Shown piece by piece: positions 12,343 through 22,300 of a stretch of 64,000 nt of DNA (the stretch's first letter is position 1; each line of letters begins with the position of its first letter). The position numbers and the translations under genes are program-made. The notes beneath the pieces were generated by a model that was not told where the DNA came from, searched no databases, and worked only from the letters and a program-made list of their open reading frames with translations. Source of the stretch: Acanthosoma haemorrhoidale (lineage: Eukaryota > Arthropoda > Insecta > Hemiptera > Acanthosomatidae); assembly GCA_930367205.1 (NCBI GenBank), contig OV884011.1, positions 89,947,474 through 90,011,473 of the forward strand. The letters are read 5' to 3'.

Positions 12343-13642
12343 AAGCATACGTCAATTTTGGTCGAATGATTTGTACATAAGACCAGAAAAAAGTCTCAGT
12401 TTTGTAGTTGTAATCTCCTGGTTCGTCTTATGGCCTAAGCGTTCCTTGTAACTGGTTTTTTTTGTCAATTTCTGCTATTGAAAGGCTGAAAGTCATTTGT
12501 TTAATTTTACTAACCAAAACCTTTTAGATAAAGTTTACACACAGCAGTTATTTTCCAACTTGAAAAAACTAAAGTTTTTATGAAACCGAAACTTTTCTTG
12601 CGAAGTAACCAACATTTAGCATACGTAGCTGAAGATTTCGAGATGGGCTATTGTCACTGAAACCCTCATCATAGGCTGACAAAAAGAAGAAGCAAGTACT
12701 TGAATGTACTTGGAAGCGAGAAGAGCAGCGAGGGTGAAGTTTTACAACTGGCGGCGGGTGTGTGGGCAGGGGTGCCGTTGACAGGAGCAGATACGGGACG
12801 AGGAAGCGGGACGATACTATCTGTGCTGGGACATTGCCTGGGGTCCAGAGCACCCCGTTCCAATGCACCAGTTCTCTGCCCAATTACTGCACGTTGGCAA
12901 TACCGAACATCTTAGGGTTGTCATCTTGTGTAGCGAGGACCGATTAGAAATCCTTTCACCTGTTCTCGGGGGGACTTTTGAGTAATCAAGTTGATCTTTA
13001 ATACTTTAAAAAACCTAATACAGTAGCAAGTATAAGTACTCCAAGTTAATGATGGATAAAAATAGATCGAAAGGCCAGATGACTAAAATGAGAGGTCTTA
13101 CGTAGTACATCGATGAGTCCGTATTTATTTATCCATTAACTCCCGTCCCCCCTGTTCATATATTTAATATACAAACACTTGCATAAATAACATGATGGTT
13201 ACATTGGAGTCTTTGATTTTTTAGGAGGTCTTACAAGCTAGCAAAAAGCGTATTATAGTACAAACATCTATACAATGCAAACAGGACCAGGCGATGGAGT
13301 TCATTTTCGGGTTACAAACTGAGGGACCTAAAACTAACGACTCTCATATATAATTAATGATGAGTTGAAGAGATGGGAGGGGAAATACATTGATTAATAT
13401 TTTGTCGAGTAACTGATAACCTAATGTGTCGGTGATAATATGAATTAGTATGTACTCGAGGTCCTCAATATATTATAGAGGAATAACACACATGGCTATA
13501 ACCCATACAATAAAGTGTTATAGTTCTCGAAAAGTGTTGTCAACAGCCTTAAGTGCAGCAGAAGTGTGAACGCAAAAGGCTGTCAAGACAAGATCAGTAG
13601 AGAGCAATTAAGTTCAATCAAGAGTATTCAATCTATGGTGCA
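12343..13642. other. Unassigned sequence with a G+C-rich island
   Basis: About 12690-12960 is clearly G+C-richer than its surroundings and contains overlapping open frames on both strands (for example minus 12578-12883). None matches a protein I recognise, and overlapping frames on both strands are expected in a G+C-rich patch. The rest is plain A+T-rich DNA. Confidence 0.35.
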
Positions 13643-14131
13643 TTTACATCAAATAAAAGCAGCAATAACAGCTTTTACAATTTAATCTGTAACAACTCAA
13701 TTGAAAAGTGGTACAGCGTATACACACACGTATATACATGCTTATAAACACGTTGAAACGCACATACAGCAATAAATGTTATGAACTTCCGCTTTATTTC
13801 GTCAAATCAAAAATCAATGAGAAAAATTAATCAAATAACATAACGTTTACCTTGTTTAAAATAATAGCAGATCACTTTCCATTCCAAGACTAAATGAATT
13901 CAAACAACTTTTATGTAAAATTCATGATTAAATTACTTCCAACAAGACAAAACTTGTTACTTCCTTCTGATTAGGCATTCAGAGAGCAGCTCTGGTTGAC
14001 GAAATAAAGCGGAAGGTCATAAAATGTATTCCTATATGTGCGTTTCAACGTACTGTGTATATACGCTGTATCACTTTTCAATTGAGTAAGTAGTTACAGA
14101 TTAAATTGTAAAAGCTTTTATTGCATGTAAA
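13643..14131. mobile_element. Foldback-type element with long terminal inverted repeats
   Basis: The left arm (13643-13805) and right arm (13996-14131) are imperfect reverse complements. Shared blocks include AGCTTTTACAATTTAATCTG, CAATTGAAAAGTG, ACAGCGTATA, ACGTTGAAACGCACATA and TTCCGCTTTATTTCGTCAA. The spacer (13806-13995) is A+T-rich and non-coding. Total length is about 490 bp. Long subterminal inverted arms with a short non-coding spacer fit a foldback element or a long-TIR MITE; the transposase family is unknown. Target-site duplication was not determined because the outermost bases are diverged. Confidence 0.75.
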
Positions 14132-16708
14132 TTTCTTTGATCTTTGATTTAACGGTATAGGATAGCAGCTATGCGACAGGCTTTTATTACCAATTTACCC
14201 TGGGGGAACTTATTTCGTAGTGATACCATGGTTTGATTACAGTGTTTCATTCACTCGAAAACAGTAACTAGTTAATAAACTAGTTATAGTTAAGCGCGAT
14301 CGGTCACGCAAATAATTTGTGATTAGGTCTATAGGTTCATTTGCGGTTCTGAGGAGAGCACGTAAATATTTTGTAAATGCGCCAGTTTTCCACTGAGCAG
14401 ACGTGAAATCGAATTGAGTAAGTAATACCAGGATTTTTGATGGAGTCAATAATAGGTGGTTGACTCGCATTTTAAAGAGATTTACAAAAAAAAAATCTTA
14501 AAATTAAGTTAAAATGATTAATAACTGACAAAACCCAACTTCACTTGAGACTAAACAATAATTAAAACACGTTTAGCTTGATCAAACTATTTAAAGATTA
14601 ATGTCAACCCCCTGTTATTTATATTAACAAGTAAGATCTGTATGGTGAAAAACCTTATCTAAAATTAGTTGGTTTCTCCATGAAATAATGAACAATTTGT
14701 TACTGAAATTTTGCCCCCTATAATAGTTTACGTGTTTTTTTTATATGTTCGAAAGGAAATTCTTGAAGTCAGTATTAACTATCTCCCTGAATTGTTTTTA
14801 ACTGAAATTCAGCTATTAATTAAACAGAAAGATATCAGCAGAATAAAGCAAGGAACAGGTTGTTATTAAATGAGTCATGTTTAAACCAAAAGGAATTATA
14901 AAAAATAAGCCATCGTTTCTATAGTAATAAGAACAATAAACGTTCACAAATGATGTCCTTTAGTTGCGAATGAGTACTAAGAAGTGAACCAATTTATGTT
15001 GCAATAAGATCGTTTAAAAAGTAATGGGAGCCTTGTTTGTCGGAGTTTGTGACTTATGTTACAAGTTCTCTAAAACTTGCTTCATTAGTCAGTTGAATTT
15101 ATTATCAGAATAGTTAAATGAACTAGGAGACGATAGTATTACTTCTGAAAATAAAATGAAAAGTAACATGAGACGGAACTGATAAGAATTCTCAGCATCC
15201 TCTTTTAATATTTTTTAATGTACTATTTATCATATTATATCACAGGACACCTTATAGATATATTTCACAAGAACCCTGATCGTTTAAACATGATCATTTT
15301 TGATTAAGCCGTCATGTTACAAGACTCTGGTAAGGAAAAAATAGCGTCAGAAATTACTCTCAGGTGAGTTGTATACTTTCCTCATCCTTGGAGTGTGTGT
15401 TGTATAACCAGATTGGACGATTTCTCACGTGTTATGTTTTGAGTTTCCCACGGAAGTTTTCGGAACAAGGTTACCGTGCTGAGTGTGCGCGGAAAAGTCC
15501 CACGATCATTGCTACAATGGCTCGTTTGTTTTTACTACAGTCCTAGCGTTTAGTGCACTAGGTCCTTGATGAGGAAATTATAGCGACTAAAAAAGTGTTT
15601 CTCGTTTATTAATTTTCTCACAAACAACCCCCCTCCCCCCCTTCTCAAATCAACTTTCCATTCATTACTCTATTTTTTAAGGTATATATATACTCACGAC
15701 CTTTTCTTTTAATCGCAATCTGGTCAGAATCGAAGTTTAAACTATTATGTTTGTCATCTGATGACATATTCATATACTTATAATTTATTCATTTCCATTA
15801 CAATAGGGAAAGCATGGTACAAAATCAGAAGTCACATCTCTTATTTATGAACCTGCAAGTGAAACTCTGCCATCTAGGATCATGATGATTAATGATCAAA
15901 TGATCATTAGAATAGGTTACGCTAATCTTCAAAATATATACGAATCCAAACTTAATGAGTGAATTAAATCTTACCCTCAAACAAGCAAAATATTCATTTA
16001 AGTACAAGGAACATTTGGTTTTTCTATTCTTTTCTTTATTTGTAGAACTACAATTTGCTTATTCAGCACTGATGATTGTGATTGAAGAGTTCGTTTATAC
16101 CCTATACACAATTCACTCACTCAATATATGTACCGTTCACACTCAAACATATACATGCAAAATCTGCCCTGCCACCCCAATGCCCCCGAATATTCCCCGG
16201 TGAAGCTGTTGGAGAGATAGGGAGCAACAAAGTTCTCACAGCCTCATTCTCCGACCGTCAAGACCAGAAAGAGGGTAAGTGAGCCACAGATGCTCAGGTT
16301 GTGATGGTGATGGTAGCCAGTGATAGTACCTCATGACATGCTCATATATTTACAACAGATTGGTTATATTTAATGTATATTAAGGGATGTTTATCAATAA
16401 AAAATATTTTGGGGCTAGAAGCAAAAATATTACTTAGAATGATCACTTCCTGTGCTGTTCACCCTACATCCTGATTTGGCATGCACATCCATTGTGACCC
16501 TTGTGCACTGGATAATTATTATTATTAATTATTGCGCATTCCTAATTTCTAGTTTCTAATTGCGATATTACCGGACGAGCTACTGTTTGGTCAATGTTCA
16601 CAATGTAATTATATTAAGCAAGTTGCAGTATTACATTTCCATTTTCTAGTCCTTGAAGAGTAAATCATTAAAATTCAATCGCCTTGAAAGAGAGAGAGAA
16701 AACAACAA
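14132..16708. other. Unassigned A+T-rich sequence
   Basis: A minus-strand frame at 14237-14470 contains LITNYLRDRSRL, reminiscent of the reverse-transcriptase segment after the first catalytic block, but no catalytic motif accompanies it. A C-rich run lies at about 15628-15642. Nothing else is recognisable. Confidence 0.35.
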
Positions 16709-18576
16709 TTTATTAAGATAAAATTACAATCTGCCTTTTATTAGGCAATGAGTAATTGAGATAAGTGACATCATTCATACCATATTTACAATTCATCATT
16801 CACTCGCTCATTCATACAATATTTACAAACAGCCCAGAGGCCCCCCAAGTCCACATGGTTGTCACCTCCCTCGCATGCGAAGGAGGAAGCGGAGTCTTGG
16901 GGAGTCCCCCACGCCCCTACCTCAGCCGCGTCACTGGATAAGAGCCAGCGGAGGCTGACCAAGAGCGCGAGAGCCACAGACGCTCAGGACATGATTGGAG
17001 ATACTGGCCATTGCCAGGACTCCCACTGTCACTTATTTATAGCAGCCACTGCCGTTTAAGTCTCCGAGGAGGATTATAGGGATGAGTGGTGCAGTGAAAT
17101 GACTGTGCTAGGGAATTAGGGTGGTTGGATAGGTTACCATGGAATTTAATGAACTTGGAAGGGATGAGTTCAAGAATATAGGGTATATTCAGATCATTGT
17201 GAAGGGTTTTGTTGCTGACGTAATAAGGGGCATTTACTATTATTCTTAGGACTTTTGATTGAAAGGATTGGATGCGCTTGATGTTCGACTTTTTTGCTGT
17301 CCCCCATAGCTCTATTCCGTATGTCCAGATTGGCTTAAGTATAACCTTGTAGATAAGTAGTTTGTTTTCTATTGAGAGGTGGGATGTCCTTCGAAGTAGT
17401 CTGTACAGTTGTCCAAAGCGTCGGTTTAGTTCTTGTCTTTTTAGTCTCGTGTGTGGGTTCCATGTCAGTCTCTTGTCGAGATGGAAGCCTAAATACCGTA
17501 CTGTCTCAGACACAGGGAGAGGAATTGAATTTAAAAAGACTGGCGGACAGGACTTGCGGCAGAGGGTAAAGGTTATGTGGGAACATTTTCCTTCGTTGAC
17601 TTTGATTCGCCATTGGTTGCACCAATACTCGATCTCGTCAAGGTGTTTTTGAAGGTTTTGGGATGCTATATCAGGGTCTGGATGGGTTGACAGGACTGCA
17701 GTGTCGTCTGCGAATGTTGCCAAGAAGGTATTGGTAGTAGAGGGGACATCAGCAGTGTATAGATTATAGAGGATGGGACCCAGGACACTGCCCTGTGGAA
17801 CTCCTGCTTTAATGGGATAGTAGTTAGAATATTCCAAACCACAGCCGACTTGGAAGAAACGGTTTGAAAGGTAGGATTGTAGGATTAGGAATAGGGTTTG
17901 CGGTAAATTTCCTTTGAGTTTGTAAAGCAAACCTGCGTGCCAGACCCTGTCAAAAGCTTGAGCTATGTCCAGAAAGGCAGCAGTGCAATACTGTTTGGTT
18001 TCAAGGGCTGAGGATATGTGATCAACAACGCGAAGGCCTTGTTGAGCTGTGGAATGTCGTTGGCGGAAACCAAACTGGTGAGTAGGGTAAAGGTTTTTGG
18101 ATTCAACGATTGGAAGTAGGCGTTTTAATAGGAGTTTTTCAAAAAATTTTGAGAGGATAGGGAGTAGACTAATTGGACGGTAAGATGAGGCGTCATTGGG
18201 TGAGTTGCCGGGTTTGGCGAATAGGACAATAATGGAATGTTTCCAGAGGAGAGGAAAGTGCGTCGTTCGGATAATGCAATTATATATATAGGTTAAGAAG
18301 ATTATGGCTTTAAGAGGAAGTTGTTGGAGGATTCGAGGAGTAAGGAGATCATATCCTGGAGATTTTCGGTAAGGTAATTTTTTTAGAAGATATTTAACCT
18401 CAGAGGGGTTAACGGCTTTTGGTGGTAGTGAGAGAGGGATAGGGGAAGTGAGAAAATCTTCAACAGTTGGACGGTGATTATTGTTTTGAGGGGTAAGATG
18501 AGGAGTGAAAGTACGGGAAAGATGCAGTGCAAATTCCTCCGCCCTCTCGCCATCCGAAGCCGCCCAGGACCCGTCA
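16709..18576 (-). mobile_element. Jockey non-LTR retrotransposon copy J2, 5'-truncated
   Basis: The element lies on the minus strand. Its 3' end is the conserved tail GGCAGATTGTAATTTTATC followed by AATAAA (16709-16740), shared with five other pieces in this window (J1 lacks it). The 3' untranslated region runs to 17037 and the RT-coding frame continues to about 18576, where similarity to J1 stops; J1 continues further upstream, which shows that J2 is 5'-truncated as expected for target-primed reverse transcription. No target-site duplication could be confirmed. This is the longest and best-preserved copy of the family here. Confidence 0.9.
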
Positions 18577-18590
18577 TATCCGAATTCGTT
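17037..18590 (-). CDS. Jockey ORF2 reverse transcriptase, N-terminally truncated
   Basis: This frame encodes the RNA-directed DNA polymerase that copies the element's RNA at the insertion site. It is open from a TAG at 18591-18593 to a TAA at 17037-17039, 517 codons; the first few codons are flanking DNA and there is no in-frame ATG near the 5' side, so it is a truncated ORF2 without its endonuclease. Visible blocks, by codon: KSPGYDLLTP near 75, SYRPISLLPILSK near 135, FLDIAQAFDRVWH near 206 (first catalytic Asp), AGVPQGSVLGP near 262, FADD at 293-296 (the other two catalytic Asp), RYLGFHLDKRLTW near 365, and LWGTAKKSNIKRIQSFQSKV plus NAPYYVSN near 430-455. The last two are typical of the Jockey clade. 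All catalytic residues are present, so the frame decayed little, but the copy cannot move by itself. Confidence 0.9.
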   Translation of the reverse strand, partial: NEFGYDGSWAASDGERAEEFALHLSRTFTPHLTPQNNNHRPTVEDFLTSPIPLSLPPKAVNPSEVKYLLKKLPYRKSPGYDLLTPRILQQLPLKAIIFLTYIYNCIIRTTHFPLLWKHSIIVLFAKPGNSPNDASSYRPISLLPILSKFFEKLLLKRLLPIVESKNLYPTHQFGFRQRHSTAQQGLRVVDHISSALETKQYCTAAFLDIAQAFDRVWHAGLLYKLKGNLPQTLFLILQSYLSNRFFQVGCGLEYSNYYPIKAGVPQGSVLGPILYNLYTADVPSTTNTFLATFADDTAVLSTHPDPDIASQNLQKHLDEIEYWCNQWRIKVNEGKCSHITFTLCRKSCPPVFLNSIPLPVSETVRYLGFHLDKRLTWNPHTRLKRQELNRRFGQLYRLLRRTSHLSIENKLLIYKVILKPIWTYGIELWGTAKKSNIKRIQSFQSKVLRIIVNAPYYVSNKTLHNDLNIPYILELIPSKFIKFHGNLSNHPNSLAQSFHCTTHPYNPPRRLKRQWLL

Positions 18591-18738
18591 CTAGATTTTG
18601 TTAATCTTTAAATTCACTTTGATTATTAGAAAGTATTTCGGTAATCCCTAGAGCTTGTTTGGATAGATTTTAACAGGAATTTTTTCGTTATTTCAGTCTG
18701 ACAATTTTACTACCTTATTTTGGATTGTTTGAGTGCAC

Positions 18739-18907
18739 TGTAGTGGGGTTTTACACATTTATAAAACTCACAATACATTAAATAACTTTTATTTTAGGAC
18801 AGAACACAAGGTACAAAATTTACATATCATTCTTTTTTACACACACATGTGTTGTAGGTTATTTATTTGGCGGTCTCTATGGGTACCAATCAATGCCAGC
18901 CGCCACA
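18739..18907 (+). repeat. 5' LTR of mini LTR retrotransposon
   Basis: 169 bp, starting TGTAGTGGGG and ending GCCGCCACA (TG...CA ends). It is identical to 19201-19371 apart from a small difference in the first 25 bases (ACAC versus AAAACT region, 2-bp length change). Confidence 0.92.
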
Positions 18908-19024
18908 TCACTCTCCCCCCAGTAACTGTGTTACGAGCGAAATCGCGAGGGAAAATGCACTACTCTTTCCGAACGCGTCTTCTTCAAAGTGACCCCGACG
19001 TCCGACGTGATCCATGAGTGATTT

Positions 19025-19200
19025 ATGAAATTAATCATGCCGGACGAAAATATGAAAAACGAAAATAGTGATTCTTTGACGAAGAACATTGATAAGCTTA
19101 GTATCAAGCTTCCACCGTTTTGGAAAGACAAACCAGAAATTTGGTTTTGCCAGGCGGAAGCCCAGTTCCATCTTGGAGGAATCACGTCGGGGTCACCATT
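19025..19200 (+). pseudogene. Gypsy-type gag N-terminal fragment
   Basis: Starting at the ATG at 19025 (a second in-frame ATG is at 19034-19039), the frame encodes about 59 residues before entering the right LTR, where it reads through to a stop at 19226-19228. The segment LPPFWKDKPEIWFCQAEA followed by QFHLGGIT matches the start of the capsid-like region in many arthropod Gypsy gag proteins, where LPPFWxxxPxLWFxQxExxF is recurrent. Gag assembles the particle in which reverse transcription takes place; this piece lacks the rest of capsid and the zinc knuckle, so it cannot do that. The function of the retained piece, if any (for example packaging signal), is unknown. Confidence 0.8.
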
Positions 19201-19371
19201 TGTAGTGGGGTTTTACAAAACTTTATAAAACTCACAATACATTAAATAACTTTTATTTTAGGACAGAACACAAGGTACAAAATTTACATATCATTCTTTT
19301 TTACACACACATGTGTTGTAGGTTATTTATTTGGCGGTCTCTATGGGTACCAATCAATGCCAGCCGCCACA
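19201..19371 (+). repeat. 3' LTR of mini LTR retrotransposon
   Basis: 171-bp partner of 18739-18907, starting TGTAGTGGGG and ending GCCGCCACA, followed by the GCAC target duplication. Confidence 0.92.
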
Positions 19372-19375
19372 GCAC

Positions 19376-22300
19376 CTGAACGTCGAGACTTGAACCAATT
19401 AGTCACTAAAAACTAATTTTGTTTTAAATTATATATTTAATAAATCACTACGTCCCCTCCTTTTCTTCACTCTTAATTTCAATTAGCCAATGTTCCCTTC
19501 CACCAAACAACCTACTACAACCCCCCCCCCCCCACCTCTTTACGCCGATCATCCCATTCATTCATGATTTAACAACCTGCTGGTACCAGAACTTCCATTC
19601 CCGCCTTCCTAGCCATCCTAATCCGTAAGTTAATGCTCTGTACCCCCACCTCAGAGCCAGACAGATCCGAAGCTATGTCCATACCGGAACACTGTTGCGG
19701 GACTGCCCCGATTCAGTCTCCTGCGTTTGTTGAGGGACAGCTCTGCAACAATGAATCTTGCCCACACTAAAAGGAGCATTTCTACGCGAAATGTCTTGGG
19801 AGATAGCCCATAGCCCATGAAGGTCTCACTAGCTTTTAATTGTGATTAAAAATCAAAATAAAAAAAAGAGTAAAAATGGTGGATACGGAAGCTATTCAGT
19901 TGTATCAATGAGCCATGCCATGATCTCATCTTGGATACATTAAATAAAACTGGAGGATGGCAGAGGATTTGTCTATTTTTTTAGCATAAAAGTGATATTG
20001 AATACCCGGAATAAATAGAAGCCCCCTCCTGCTTTGGTCTAAATTCCTGTGCTCCCATCGGACCTACCTGGCTTCTCATAGTGTGAATTTTCTTTCCAGT
20101 TCCTCTATTGAAACGCTAAAAACTTTATTAAACAGTAAGGCACTAAGCCTTTCCTCGTTTGTCGCGGTTTCTGTAGTGGATATGTGCGATATCCCAAATA
20201 TGTACATTAAAAGTATAAAATACAGCAAAAAACACATCAGATATAACATTGTGACAACTGTATACCAACCAAACCCCCGAACACGTCCAGACTTGCAATC
20301 TTGTACACCACTTTTAGAGCATCCCTTTTCGATGAGACTGAAATCTTGTATCAGCTAGACCCCTATTACACTCCAGGGACATATTGAGGGTCTGAATAGT
20401 GCCAATTCAGACCTGATTCTTGCAACATTGGGTCCTGGTGTGTGCTTGCCTTAAGGCGAAGGTGACCTTGTGACCTCCTCCAAACCATTTAGAATTTTGT
20501 TTATAGTGAAGTTCGTCGAGTGGTGATTGCTTAAGGGACAAGTTAAGTGGTTTTGACTAATGAGCCTTTTTCCTTCAAAAACGTAACGTAAGATACTAAG
20601 ACTACATCATTAATACTCATCTCTATATATAAAGTTAAGATTTAACCTACAATTGTAAAGGAAAGGACTTGACCGAAGAGTATACAACATATATTCCAAT
20701 ATGTGATATGTGTGCAAGGTGTGGGTTGACTGTATATTCATCAATAACAACGTAAGACCAAAATCGACTTGTTCGAGTATTGTAGAATGAGACCACCACA
20801 TTCAGTGTATAGTTGATCAAATGCCAGAGATCTACTTTTTTTAGCGATACCGCACTCAAACCGGAATTACGAGCGTTGCACCGGACCATTAACATAACAT
20901 TAAAGCGACAGAACAAACAACCACTCTCGGAGAAAGGAGGCACTAAGGGATGATGATTGGGACGAAAGAGGAACGAGAAGGTCGGAGGCTAGCGTGTCTA
21001 GGGGTTGGGGGTGAGGCCGGCCGGCGCCTCGCTGACTCATTGGCCTTTCCATGGCTCTACTTAACCTGCATACGGTGGCCCATCACTGAAACCGATCGAT
21101 CCCCAGCTGTCTGCTACCTGCACCCTTCTTCTCCTGAGTTGTGTGCATTCAAACGGACAGCGATGAAAGGAATATCGTGACTGCGACGAACGCATACAAG
21201 TCATAACTGTGGGCAGCAGAGCAATTCAACATCAAATCTTCAAATAAGGAAAAGTAGGGGCTGGGCTGTTCTTGCTTAAAACCAGACGTTGAGTTCACTG
21301 AGTGGATTGCATACCATCCAAATAGCATTTGTAATATGTATATATCAGGAAAAATTCATTTTATTCACATTTCGGACAAAAATAGCTACTCTAACTTTTC
21401 CCTGAAAGACCACAGATATTTCCATTTCCCAATCAAACCTTTTTTACGTGTCCAATGCACCGAATTGAATTTTTTTAATATATAGAAACGTAAAAAGTGA
21501 AGGAACAGAATCGAGTGATCGGTGAGGAACTTCCGAGTCAGTTTCTAAAAAAGAAAACTAGAATAGGAAGCTCTTTCCAAAATAGATTTCATCATTGAAA
21601 TTATGTGTAAATGTACGGATTTTAGTAGCATCAATATTTTATTATCCTTTGAGATTACATTTCCTATAGATATGCATGAACGTCAATATGTGAAACAGAA
21701 AATTCAAAACATCTACAACTCAACGCAATGTTTATGATAAAATGTCGTACTACAGCACAGTGTAAATTCGACTTCTGATGGTGGACATCGTGGAAATTAA
21801 GAGCAGGTCTTTTACAGATAAAGAAAAGTTATCTTCTAAGATTATTGGACATCACACTGAAAACTGAAAACATGGGAGCCCCAAGGAACTCACAAAATAG
21901 AATAAGGGCAAAATAGGAGAGAATAGTAAGCGAAAATACGAAAGGGTTGGTGAAAGTCAATGTGAAGTGGAGAAAGAATTTCTCAGGGTGAATTGCCTAG
22001 GATTTTTCATTTCAATGGTAATATAAAGAAATATATCAAAATATGAATAGTCTAGCTTTTTGCACGTAGTTTGATTCTTCGTGCTCAATTTACAGTTCAC
22101 TAAGACAAAAGAACTAGGATGAAAATGCATACCTTGCAGCTAACGCACAGTATATGGGATATAAGTTTGAAAGGGATAAAATTCCTCCAAAGTCATCTTA
22201 TATCACCCATAATCAAACTCATTAAATATAGATCACACATTTAATCGTTAACAACGAAAACTGATGCGTACATTGTTTTGGTATCCTAAAATCTAGGAGT

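Larger units (their letters stand above)
18739..19371 (+). mobile_element. Complete 633-bp mini (TRIM-like) Gypsy-type LTR retrotransposon
   Basis: Two direct repeats of 169 and 171 bp with TG...CA ends flank a 293-bp interior. GCAC precedes the left LTR (18735-18738) and follows the right LTR (19372-19375), a 4-bp target-site duplication as expected for Gypsy-type integrases. The interior holds a short leader and the beginning of a gag frame, then runs directly into the right LTR with no protease, RT, RNase H or integrase and no obvious polypurine tract. Size and structure resemble TRIMs, non-autonomous LTR elements that move with enzymes from a full-length relative. Near-identical LTRs indicate recent insertion. 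An inverted repeat (GTGACCCCGACG at 18990-19001 against CGTCGGGGTCAC at 19185-19196) lies inside and may mark how the interior was rearranged. Confidence 0.88.

Noticed and set aside
12578..12883. 101-codon minus-strand frame in a G+C-rich patch
   Set aside because: Other frames on both strands are also open here and no motif or splice structure supports any of them.
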